DNA of 56,072 nt. Source: Bacillaceae bacterium SAS-127 (lineage in GTDB: Bacteria; Bacillota; Bacilli; Bacillales; Domibacillaceae). The translations under genes were made by a program, and so were the position numbers. Under the pieces are notes generated by a model. It made no database searches, was not told the origin of the DNA, and saw nothing but the letters and a program-made list of their open reading frames with translations. The stretch is from the NCBI GenBank assembly GCA_002261155.1, contig NKXN01000046.1, positions 1-56,072 of the forward strand. The letters are read 5' to 3'. Shown here piece by piece: positions 16,221 to 23,593 of the stretch (position 1 is the first letter of the stretch; each line of letters opens with the position of its first letter).

Positions 16221-16625
16221 TTGGTGAAGAGCTTAACGTACCTCATGATACTAATTGTTATTAGCGGGATAGTGGTAATGTTTTTTATAAATGTTAATTC
16301 CGAAAGACAAGAAGTAATGTATACAGAAGTTGAAGTAGATTATTTAAAAGAGAAAATAGCAAGTGGAGATAAGATGATTGTTTATTTTGGAAGAGAAACT
16401 TGTTCTGCTTGTAGAAAGTTTAATCCAACTTTAAATGAAGCAATTAGTGCAACAAATAATAAGGATGTATTCTATTTAGACTGTGATAACCTACAAAGTA
16501 GGGAAATAACGAAAAAATACGACATTAATGAAACGCCTACATTGCTTACTTTTAATGGGGACTCTATAAATAAGTACATAGGTATACAAGACTTAGAGAA
16601 AACGATAGAGATTCTAGATGAATAA
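16221..16625 (+). CDS. Membrane-anchored thioredoxin-like protein, BdbA-like
   Basis: A 134-residue protein with an N-terminal membrane helix (about 4-24) and a thioredoxin fold. The redox motif is CSAC in YFGRETCSACRKF (about 58), and the cis-proline loop is NETPTL (about 113). It would act outside the membrane, oxidising or shuffling cysteines. Similar BdbA proteins are encoded in the sublancin operon of phage SPbeta. The TTG at 16221 is 3 bases before an alternative GTG; GAGAGG lies upstream. Together with the next gene it suggests that the exported core peptide is disulfide-bonded. Confidence 0.8.
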   Translation: MVKSLTYLMILIVISGIVVMFFINVNSERQEVMYTEVEVDYLKEKIASGDKMIVYFGRETCSACRKFNPTLNEAISATNNKDVFYLDCDNLQSREITKKYDINETPTLLTFNGDSINKYIGIQDLEKTIEILDE

Positions 16626-16670
16626 AAGGGCTACTTTCCTTGTTTACAATTAAAAAAGGATGTGTTACTT

Positions 16671-17075
16671 ATGAGCTATAAAGCTCGTCTGTTAGTATGG
16701 GGTGTGGCTTTAGTCTCTACGTTAGGTAGTCTATATTTTAGTGAAATCAAAAATTTTAGCCCTTGTGTGTTATGTTGGTATCAAAGAGTGCTGATGTACC
16801 CTCTTGTTATAATAATTGGGATTAGCTTAATTGCTAAAGAATCACTCGCAGAAAAATATGTATTATCATTATCTATACTAGGGTTATTAGTTTCGTTATA
16901 TCATTACATCGTGCAGAATTTTCTATTACCTGTTGAACCATGTGGGATTGACTCCAATTGTACTGCTATATATATAAACTGGTTTGGCTTCGTTACAATT
17001 CCATTTCTTTCGTTTATAGCTTTTTTTATGATTACAGTAATTACATTGTTATACTCTGGTAAAATACAGAGGTAA
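16671..17075 (+). CDS. DsbB/BdbC-like thiol-disulfide oxidoreductase
   Basis: About 134 residues with four membrane helices. The first Cys pair is in FSPCVLCWYQR (about 32) and the second in EPCGIDSNC (about 86), the two redox pairs that define the DsbB/BdbC family; quinones accept the electrons. ATG 16671 is preferred over an in-frame GTG at 16662 because AAAAGGA lies about 11 bases before it. It would re-oxidise the neighbouring thioredoxin. It appears intact, unlike several genes upstream. Confidence 0.85.
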   Translation: MSYKARLLVWGVALVSTLGSLYFSEIKNFSPCVLCWYQRVLMYPLVIIIGISLIAKESLAEKYVLSLSILGLLVSLYHYIVQNFLLPVEPCGIDSNCTAIYINWFGFVTIPFLSFIAFFMITVITLLYSGKIQR

Positions 17076-17098
17076 TAACTTTCAATAGATAATAATGA

Positions 17099-17542
17099 TA
17101 TTCTATATTTTTAACAGTAGATGATATTGTAAAAGGTATTCAAGCTGAGTTACCACAGAGCACAGTACCAGTACAACCTGAATTATTCCCACAAAGTGCA
17201 ATATCTGCTACTACTTCAACACAAAATGTGACTCCTTTTGGTGCTAAAACACAAACCGCTAAATTAGCGGCAAAACAAATGTTAAAAAACATTCAACGAA
17301 TTGGTAGAGTGGCTTGGGATCGAACTGTACGACAGTACGTTGATAAACTGCCAATTTCTAAATCTGCTAAAAGTACACTTAAAAAATATATAGCTTACCA
17401 ATCTCTTACAGAAGTACTGAATGTCGTTATTGATTTTAGCGGAACAATCACAAATGCTTTGTCTAAACAGTTTCAAAAAATGGGATGTCCTGCCTGGTTA
17501 GCAGATATGGCAGCTAGAGCACTTGTTACGTTATTACTGTAA
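17099..17542 (+). pseudogene. Truncated secreted or peptide-toxin-like gene, start missing
   Basis: The frame is open from 17099 (TVDDIVKGIQAELPQ, then a Pro/Ser/Thr-rich link) to 17542, but no start codon with a ribosome site is visible; GTG 17228 has none. The C-terminal half is basic and amphipathic and ends with KMGCPAWLADMAARALVTLL. A 57-residue membrane protein follows at once, an arrangement seen for secreted toxins and their immunity partners. I cannot name the family. The N-terminus, presumably with a signal peptide, seems to have been lost. Confidence 0.45.
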
Positions 17543-17568
17543 TTATGTAAATTGATGGTGATGAAAAA

Positions 17569-17742
17569 ATGAAAAGAACCCTTCAGTTTCTAATGTTAAC
17601 GTCTGGAATATACATGTTAATCCATATTATTTTCGGGCTGGACTTCAACCCCACTATCGGTCTAATTACTAGGGTTATCAACTTAATACTTGTATTTTCT
17701 GCACTAATCTACCTTACTAAGTTTGATAAGAGCGAAGATTAG
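17569..17742 (+). CDS. Small two-helix membrane protein, possible immunity protein
   Basis: A 57-residue protein beginning MKRTLQFLMLTSGIYML with GGTGATG upstream. Hydrophobic stretches at about 5-22 and 33-49 and a short acidic tail (DKSED) suggest a two-pass membrane protein. It follows the truncated gene by 26 bases. Similar in size and design to the partner of the secreted protein at 21787-22545, though I see no clear sequence homology. Confidence 0.5.
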   Translation: MKRTLQFLMLTSGIYMLIHIIFGLDFNPTIGLITRVINLILVFSALIYLTKFDKSED

Positions 17743-17863
17743 AAAGAAAGCGACCTCTAGCCATTACAGTTAGAGGTTTTTAGATTATACTTTTTTTGGG
17801 AGGAGAATTTTCAACTTTGGACAGTAAAGAAATTATTGATATATTCATAAGGCTGGATTCGTC

Positions 17864-18046
17864 ATGCGATTGTTGATTATTGCTATCTGGGCTGTTTTAG
17901 CTCTTTATGTAGCAAATTCTTTGGGAATACCTAAGAATATTTATTATGTTCTTACTGTTTATCCGATAGTTATAGGTGGGGCAATGGTGATTTATTATTT
18001 GTTTAGAAAAAAGGAAAAGAAAAGTAAAAAGAACAATCGCTTATGA
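17864..18046 (+). CDS. Small membrane protein with basic tail
   Basis: A 60-residue protein from ATG 17864 with two hydrophobic segments (about 2-20 and 27-45) and a Lys-rich end. The best ribosome site, GGGAGGAG at 17799, instead serves a TTG at 17817 in another frame (MDSKEIIDIFIRLDSS), which stops at 17876 just past this ATG. Either the two are coupled or one gene has been split by a frameshift. Function unknown. Confidence 0.4.
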   Translation: MRLLIIAIWAVLALYVANSLGIPKNIYYVLTVYPIVIGGAMVIYYLFRKKEKKSKKNNRL

Positions 18047-18082
18047 TAGTTGTTGATCATTAATTTAACAAGGTCAGTTATG

Positions 18083-18118
18083 CAAAAGAGGGTTGGATAG
18101 AAAACCAACTCTCTTTTG
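18083..18118 (+). terminator. Inverted repeat, probable terminator
   Basis: CAAAAGAGGGTTGG and CCAACTCTCTTTTG pair with one bulge around a short loop. A T run is lacking except within the stem, so termination is likely but not certain. Confidence 0.4.
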
Positions 18119-18223
18119 TATGGAGAAGAATTTGATCTAATGCTTGATAAGCTAAGAAACTTAAATGTGAATATCTTTCCTAGTTGTTTAAGAATCGATC
18201 GTTGTGAATGCCGGTGTTAAAAT

Positions 18224-19945
18224 GGTTCTTACGCATAGTTGGTGAAGGATAGAAATTGATCATTTTCGGGTATAGTAAAATTAAATATATCAAAGGTGGT
18301 GTTCATCATGTCCAACTCTGTCACAGAGTGTATTCTCAGCTTCGGCAATCAGGTTAAAATTGTCCACCAATCTATCAGAGAAAACAAGTTATTTTTCGTA
18401 CTTGATGTTCACTCTAGTCACGCAACCTGCCCCGCCTGCCAAACTTGTACCCACCGGAAGCACAGTACATATATCCGCAAAATCGATGACTTGCCACTCG
18501 CTGGACATCAAGTCCACCTAGATGTTCATTTGCATAAGTGGTTCTGCGAAAACCAACGCTGCCTAACCAAGGTCTTCACAGAAAGACTAGACTGGCTGCG
18601 ACCATACGGACGGAAGACGGAACGGCTAGAATCCATCATACGCTCCATTGGCTTTGCAACAAACTGTGTCATTGCCGAAAAGGTCTGCCGCTCCATGAAT
18701 ATTTCGATCAGCCATGATACGATCTTACGCAGAATTAAGCGTGAGCGCTTTAATGTCTTTGGTACATATCCCTTTCGTGGGTATCGATGATTTCGCGTTC
18801 AAGAAACGTTTCCGATATGGCACGATCTTCGTTGACTTGATTACCCATCAGCCGATCGATATATTGCCTACAAGAGATCGAATAAAAGTGACAGAGTGGC
18901 TACACTCCCATCCAGAAATTCAAATCATTAGTCGTGACGGTTCACCATCTTATGCAAGAGCAGCTTCAGATGCCATTCCGAAAGCTATTCAGGTAGGAGA
19001 CCGTTGGCATATTCTCCACCAGCTTTTCGAAACGATCAAAAAACAACTATCCCTGCTTCTCCCCGCGAAATGGAAAACAAGCCCGGTCGGGCCCCGCAAG
19101 AATAATACAGTTACACGCCCGCTCTCCAAAAAAGATAGATATAGAAAGGCAAACGAGGAGAAGAGATGGAAGCGTATCCAGATCGTTCAAAGGATGCGTG
19201 CAGAAGGTGTCTCCATACAAAGTATTGCGAATGAACTCCAAATCGACCGGAAAACGGTCTATGCTGACCTAAACACTACATCGAAACCTTCGCACCGACG
19301 GCATTCGAAATATGATAAGTGGAGGCCAAGGATAAGGAACCTATTGACGAAGAGGCTACCAGGGAGGAAGATCACAGAAATATGTCAAAGTGAAGGATTC
19401 ACAGGTTCGCATTCGACATTGAGTCATCTGATCTCGGATGAAAAGCGAAACATGGAAAAGTCGGAGACTATTGTCCTTTCACTTCGACAAAAGGCACTCC
19501 TCGCGATTTGGGAAGAGTCAGATGAAAAGTTTGAAGCCGCTTTGATCACTCTCCATCCTAAATTGCCGCAGATGTTTCCAGAGTTACTGGAACTACGCGC
19601 ATTTGTCTCAGGTTTCCGGCAACTCTTTGTTTTGAAGGAACGCTCTGGCTTAAGGAAATGGCTTATTAAACATAGGAATACGGGCTTCGTCCATCTCCAA
19701 TCTTTTATTAGAGGAATCAAGAGTGATTTGAAAGCGACATGGTACGCAACGATCCTCCCATGGTCTAACGGACCTGTAGAAGGACAGGTGAACCGCTTGA
19801 AGATGATCAAGCGTATGATGTACGGTCGCGGCAGTTTTGAAGTAATACGAAACCGTTTGCTTTTCCGTTGGTAACTATATTGAAATAACAACGAATTAAT
19901 TAGTAGAACCAGTACATAAATAATCACCAACTATGCGTAAGAACC
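18224..19945 (+). mobile_element. ISL3-family insertion sequence, nearly complete
   Basis: Perfect 22-bp terminal inverted repeats GGTTCTTACGCATAGTTGGTGA lie at 18224-18245 and, inverted, at 19924-19945. The interior encodes an ISL3-type transposase. The flanking 8 bases (GTTAAAAT and AATTTTAC) are not direct repeats, so no target duplication is seen. This suggests a rearrangement after insertion. Confidence 0.85.
18308..19874 (+). pseudogene. ISL3-family transposase with one frameshift
   Basis: Two overlapping frames form one transposase of about 521 residues. The first (ATG 18308 to 18790) has the zinc-binding ATCPACQ and CENQRC motifs and an HTH. The second, in sense from about 18763, contains the catalytic region VGIDDFAFKKRFRYGTIFVDL, a helix-turn-helix insertion (SIQSIANELQIDRKTVY) and the C-terminal PWSNGPVEGQVNRLKMIKR block with the last acidic residue. 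One extra T near 18760 (CTTTGG for CTTGG) accounts for the shift. Unless the shift is an error, the element cannot move itself. Confidence 0.85.
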
Positions 19946-21203
19946 AATTTTACGCCGGTATTGACAGAAGGTTCGATATTGTTGAATGATGTCCTCTGCT
20001 TGGACTAAACAAGGAAACTTTGTTTGACAATGTTTCAAAATGGCTTTCTTTTTTCAGTCAGTGCATCAGAGTTAACCCACAGATAACTGGCTACTTGCTT
20101 TCTTGTGACATATTGTTTTCTTTCTGTTGTGCATCGTTGCTTTTTACTTGCTCTGTAAGGCTCTAAAAAATACCTCATGGCAGAGCCACTTCCCGTATAT
20201 CCTTGTGAATGTAACTTTTGAATGATTTGGTTGGTCGTAAAATGCTATTCATCATAAGCTATAATCGCTTCATAATAAGGTTGGAGTTTGAGTTGTGCGG
20301 GCTTTATTCTACGTTGTGTTTGCTGATCCAAATATTTATAAATGGTACCACGAGCGAGTTGATATTTTTTTCGCTAAATGGGTTACACGCATCCCTTCTT
20401 GATAATTGGCTTGTATATGTTCGATTAATTTCCATTTTCATCAAATGCCAACGGTCGCTTACTTGTTGAATCTTTGGGTTGGCTTTTTCAATGGCTTCTC
20501 GGTACGTAATCGAACCATCTCGACTGACCATTTGAATTTGTGAATGCTGTTTGAGCCACTGTGTCACCGTTTTACCTGTACGATCGGACAAAATCGCAAG
20601 AGGTTGATGTGTGATAAGGTCACAAATCAACTTGCCATAATCATGACCTTTTCGAAAGGAAGAGTCATTGAGACCCACCACAGAAGGAATAGAGACATGC
20701 GTCGGGGTAGCTTGATTCAGTCGCAGAAGTGTATCATGGCTCATCTTAGGCAGAAAAGAGCTAGCGAGTTTTTCCGCTTGTAGACAACTCATGGAAAAAG
20801 CGAGCCTTCTGAGAAGTTGCTGAAGTCGTTCTGTCCGTCTAGTATAAGGCTTCAGCCAAGAAAAACACTCTGTAAAAATACGCTGCGTACAATCGTTTTC
20901 ATCACAGAACCATTTGCGTGAACCAAAATGAATAGCTGTGTATTGGGAACCGAAAGGTAAATCATATAAAAACGCATATACCGACTATGCAAGCTTAGGC
21001 TCTTCGTTCCGCATGATGGACAATACGCATGCTTCGTCGTCATTGAAGGAGGAGAATCATCTCTTTTTCTTTCCTTAGAAGCAAGTAAACTTGTAAATGT
21101 TTTTCAGGAGTTAGCCAAGGTATCATCATAAAAATTCACCCTTTTCTTTTTCTATACCCGAAAAACAATCAGTTAAAGACTTCACCAAAATTACGTAAGA
21201 ACC
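19946..21203 (-). mobile_element. Second ISL3-family element, decayed and cut at one end
   Basis: The end at 21181-21203 reads, on the minus strand, GGTTCTTACGTAATTTTGGTG, close to the terminal repeat of the neighbouring copy. The other end is missing; transposase-coding sequence runs straight up to the neighbouring element's terminus at 19945. The leader TCGGGTATAG after the repeat is also shared. Probably truncated by arrival of, or recombination with, the first element. Confidence 0.75.
19965..21145 (-). pseudogene. Remains of an ISL3-family transposase
   Basis: Minus-strand fragments in several frames are all ISL3-like. They include a zinc-ribbon start (HAYCPSCGTKSLSLHS, 20852-21043), the central part with VVGLNDSSFRKGHDYGKL and WLKQHSQIQMVSRDGS (20304-20792), and a later part with LHSQGYTGSGSAMRYFLEP and VQAEDIIQQYRTFCQYRR (about 19950-20240). 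The first catalytic Asp is Asn here (GLND for GIDD). The C-terminal block is absent. Multiple frameshifts make it clearly inactive. Confidence 0.8.
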
Positions 21204-21224
21204 ACTTTATTCTAGCTTTTACAG

Positions 21225-21359
21225 AAGGTAGCAACCAAAAAGGTTACTTATGAAATTGAGGAACAGCTGCATGATGAATTACGTATTAGATCAATTCGAG
21301 AAAAAAGAACAGTATCAGTAATCGTAAACGATATCATCAAACAAGCATTGAAGAGTTGA
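21225..21359 (+). pseudogene. Ribbon-helix-helix protein fragment, start lost
   Basis: The frame KVATKKVTYEIEEQLHDEL continues to VSVIVNDIIKQALKS and stops at 21359. The pattern of a beta strand, then two helices with a TVSVIVNDII second helix, fits a short ribbon-helix-helix DNA-binding protein such as those that accompany plasmid partition or replication. An in-frame stop lies just upstream and no start codon remains, next to the end of the decayed IS. It seems to have been cut off by that insertion. Confidence 0.45.
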
Positions 21360-21392
21360 TAAACCTAGTTCAGAAAATGCACTGAGAACATA

Positions 21393-21560
21393 GAAGAATT
21401 ATTATTTGAATTACATGAAATCCAAAAGCGGAGCAAGGAAAAAGTCCGGAAATTAGAAGTGAACAAAGCCGACCATCTTCTTTTGGATCCAACGAATGAA
21501 TCAGATTTAGAGTGGTATTACAATGATTCATCCTATGATGTCCTTTCAGATGATTCTTAA
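21393..21560 (+). pseudogene. Degenerate small ORF following the RHH fragment
   Basis: An open frame in sense (EELLFELHEIQKRSKEKVRK, then DHLLLDPTNESDLEWYYN) ends at 21560. It is charged and apparently coiled at its start. No start codon is seen; an ATG at 21377 in another frame stops at once. Together with the preceding fragment it looks like the rest of a two-gene plasmid-type unit. Family not recognised. Confidence 0.3.
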
Positions 21561-21619
21561 ATGCTACTGTTTTTTCGAATAGTATCATTACTATGGTGTA
21601 CCCCAATAACAAAACAAAA

Positions 21620-21643
21620 AAGTCGAGTTATTCAACTCGACTT
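21620..21643. terminator. Bidirectional intrinsic terminator
   Basis: AAGTCGAGTT and AACTCGACTT pair perfectly around ATTC. On the minus strand the stem is followed by six T, so it ends the toxin/partner unit at 21660-22545; it can also stop plus-strand reading. Confidence 0.8.
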
Positions 21644-21659
21644 CTTCCATAAAATAGTT

Positions 21660-21851
21660 TTAATTATTTTTAGTCTTAGAATTTTGTTTCATAACAATAA
21701 ATAATAGGATTACTAAGGAAAATACAAGTAGGATCAGTAATAAGAATGAGATAAATGTTTGCATTGGATTAACAAACAAATATACACTACCCACAATACA
21801 TGTTAATGCAACCAAAACTAATAAGAATCTCAATACCTTCATTATCTTCAC
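21660..21851 (-). CDS. Small membrane protein, candidate immunity partner of the secreted protein
   Basis: From GTG 21851 or, more likely, ATG 21842 this gives a 60-63-residue protein: MKVLRFLLVLVALTCIVG, then two adjacent hydrophobic segments up to about residue 53 and a basic tail (KQNSKTKNN). It overlaps the 3' end of the secreted-protein gene by about 60 bases in another frame. Size, topology and the coupled position fit an immunity or sensing partner of a secreted toxin. No named family is recognised. Confidence 0.5.
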   Translation of the reverse strand: MKIMKVLRFLLVLVALTCIVGSVYLFVNPMQTFISFLLLILLVFSLVILLFIVMKQNSKTKNN

Positions 21852-22545
21852 TACTTTCAGTAATTTTTACTGAGGATTGACCCAATAAGGATATGTTTTT
21901 TGGTAATTGGGTTTTTAGAACTCTGATCTTAACCCCATTACCTTCTGCGTTATTATAAGACAGAACTGCTCCTCCTACACCCATTATTGCAACCGCAATA
22001 ACCCCAACTGCAGCTGCACCAGGAAGAAGTGAAATTACAGAAGTTAAAGAAGCACCACCAGCAATTAGTGCAATAAGTTTATTCGTTCTACAAGAATCAA
22101 GATACACCGTACCGGCAACAAGGTTACCTACAAATTTATTTACCCCACTACAACTCGATTTTTTCATCATAGAAAATTGACTACTAGTGAGCATAGTTTT
22201 TGTATCTTTTTGCTGTTCTTTAATTAAATATTTATTTGCTTTTTCATAATCTTTCTTAGTCTGTTCAACTAATTTTGGAGAAAGACCATCTTTTAATGCT
22301 TGTTTATGATCAAATTCAATTAAAGTAGCTTCAGTATTTATGTATGGTTGTAACTCTAGGCCTTCCTCTACTTTTTTTTCAAAATTATCATTTTCAACCA
22401 TTTCAATAATATCTTGTCTCTGTTCTTCCGGAATACTTTCATCAAATTCATAACCGTTTTCGTTATTAATTTGAGCCGAACCGAAAGGTACAAAAACAGA
22501 TAAAGTTAATACAAATACTGCTATTAAAGAAATTATTTTCTTCAA
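21787..22545 (-). CDS. Secreted bacteriocin/toxin-like protein with hydrophobic C-terminal region
   Basis: A 252-residue protein with a clear signal peptide (IISLIAVFVLTLSVFVPFGSA, cut after SAQ or SA). Next comes a ~110-residue acidic pro-like region. The following ~70-residue segment is hydrophobic and glycine/alanine-rich: a Cys pair 20 residues apart (SSCSGVNKF and YLDSCRTN), then a long membrane-active-looking stretch (SLLPGAAAVGVIAVAIMG). This layout recalls SdpC, whose processed part is a toxic peptide with one disulfide, though I see no direct homology. The last ~20 residues overlap the partner gene and may result from a frameshift. Confidence 0.5.
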   Translation of the reverse strand: MKKIISLIAVFVLTLSVFVPFGSAQINNENGYEFDESIPEEQRQDIIEMVENDNFEKKVEEGLELQPYINTEATLIEFDHKQALKDGLSPKLVEQTKKDYEKANKYLIKEQQKDTKTMLTSSQFSMMKKSSCSGVNKFVGNLVAGTVYLDSCRTNKLIALIAGGASLTSVISLLPGAAAVGVIAVAIMGVGGAVLSYNNAEGNGVKIRVLKTQLPKNISLLGQSSVKITESSEDNEGIEILISFGCINMYCG

Positions 22546-22647
22546 TATTCCTCATCTCCTTTTTTGATTTTAGTCTATTAATCTAACATACTTCATTAAC
22601 TATTATAGTGAAAAATATTACTAATATAACCTTTTTTGTTAACTTGA

Positions 22648-23023
22648 GGTTCATCACCCAAAGTCGGGGGTGACAAAATCAACGCCCGATTTCCAAGCGA
22701 AGGCGCAGGAAAAAACGGGTGTCGTTTCGGTACCCAAAACCACGTCTTTTGATCAGTTTAATTTTATTGTTTGTGCCCTCCATGATCCCATTGAAAAGCG
22801 GTGAAATGATCGTATCCAGCCACTCTTTTTTACGTGCAATCAAGGTTTTCTCTACCTTTGAAATCGCTCCACAATCATGAAACTGATACCATTTGAACCA
22901 CTTGTTTAATCGTCTTTCAGCTTGTCGTCTCGTACTAGACTTGAGGACGTAACGCATGTGCTGTAAAGGTTATGTCAAATTATTCAGTTTTTTAGATTTA
23001 ACCCCAAGTTATGATGATGAACC
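22648..23023 (-). mobile_element. Internally deleted ISL3-type element
   Basis: Ends GGTTCATCACCCAAAGTCGG (22648) and, on the minus strand from 23023, GGTTCATCATCATAACTTGG flank only 376 bp. They differ from the GGTTCTTACG ends of the other elements, so this is a different ISL3 member. Only the transposase C-terminus remains. Confidence 0.65.
22679..22957 (-). pseudogene. ISL3-family transposase C-terminal fragment
   Basis: The minus strand encodes a piece ending the transposase: WLDTIISPLFNGIMEGTNNK, then IKLIKRRGFGYRNDTRFFLR. The NG..EG.N.KIK.IKRR.FGYRN block is the conserved C-terminal part of ISL3-family transposases with the last acidic residue. The upstream two-thirds of the protein are missing. 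Stop codon lies inside the left terminal repeat, as usual for compact elements. Confidence 0.75.
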
Positions 23024-23158
23024 ATATAATTGATTTTTTTACTACAAAATCCATTTGCTAATTCCTAATTGATAGCTATCAAAATTAGTTCCGAAAAAAT
23101 TAATTATGTTTATTACAAGCGCTTACCTAATACTCTAGCACATAAAAACAAATCCACT

Positions 23159-23207
23159 ACCACAAATCTCTTGCGGTATACCACAAATCTCTTGCGGTAT
23201 ACCGCAA
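23159..23207 (-). promoter_or_regulatory. Perfect ComA box with tandem 21-bp duplication
   Basis: TTGCGGTATACCGCAA at 23192-23207 matches the ComA consensus TTGCGG-N4-CCGCAA exactly. A 21-bp unit (ACCACAAATCTCTTGCGGTAT) is repeated at 23159-23179 and 23180-23200, adding a second, near-perfect box (TTGCGGTATACCACAA, 23171-23186). Oriented toward the minus-strand secreted-protein gene, from which an IS remnant separates it. Confidence 0.65.
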
Positions 23208-23291
23208 AAAAATGCGGGCACCGCACTGTTTTACTACGATGTCCGCAAAGTAATATTAGTGTATATCTTGAATAAAAATCGTTTATTCTAG

Positions 23292-23452
23292 TCATTGAAC
23301 ATCGACAAGAGGAAGTATGTGATGCTTTCTGGCTTTTAATAATGCTTCTGTTCTAGATTTTACCTTTAACTTATCAAAAAGTTTAGTAATTGAATGTTCG
23401 ATTGTGCGCGGGCTATACTGTAATTGATGAGCGATTTCCTTATTCGCTAATC
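23292..23452 (-). pseudogene. 3' fragment of a second comA-like gene
   Basis: The minus strand encodes ANKEIAHQLQYSPRTIEHS, SITKLFDKLKVKSRTEALL and a tail ending in LPLVDVQ, i.e. the HTH end of ComA with several substitutions (QYSPRT for QFSQRT). The receiver domain and the start of the HTH are absent, and upstream sequence is unrelated. It cannot make a working regulator. Confidence 0.85.
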
Positions 23453-23498
23453 TTTACTCGAATCGTTAAACTATCATGGAATGTATAGCTTCTTTTTG

Positions 23499-23546
23499 AT
23501 GATGAACCTACAGTTTTATTGCAACCCCAATTTACGGTGATGAGCC
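23499..23546. repeat. Two ISL3-type terminal-repeat relics
   Basis: GATGATGAACC at 23499-23509 repeats the end of the element at 23023. CAACCCCAATTTACGGTGAT at 23522 continues to GAGCC and on the minus strand reads GGCTCATCACCGTAAATTGG, similar to the end at 22648. They sit between the comA fragment and the flippase gene and mark the edge of the accessory region. Confidence 0.45.
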
Positions 23547-23593
23547 CTTATTATGTATACATATAGAGTCAGTCACAGAAGGGATGAAGGGTA

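Larger units (their letters stand above)
23059..23452 (-). repeat. Inverted repeat arm 2: diverged copy of comA 3' end and promoter region
   Basis: Matches 11437-11803 in opposite orientation at about 90%. It holds about 50 codons of a comA homologue, the hairpin and ComA boxes, and the palindrome TTGATAGCTATCAA at 23069-23082. IS ends border it on both sides (23023 and 23499). The differences are scattered substitutions, so it is a paralogue or homologue from a related locus rather than a recent duplication. Confidence 0.85.

Noticed and set aside
17228-17542. Gene starting at GTG 17228 as an intact small protein
   Set aside because: No ribosome binding site at this GTG and the frame is open with protein-like composition for 129 bases upstream, so a truncated gene is more likely.
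20218-20783. Plus-strand open frames inside the decayed ISL3 element
   Set aside because: They lie opposite clear transposase-coding fragments and show no start signals or recognisable features.
23159-23200. Tandem 21-bp repeat considered as a CRISPR-like array
   Set aside because: Only two directly abutting units, no spacers and no cas genes; it is a duplication within a ComA-box region.
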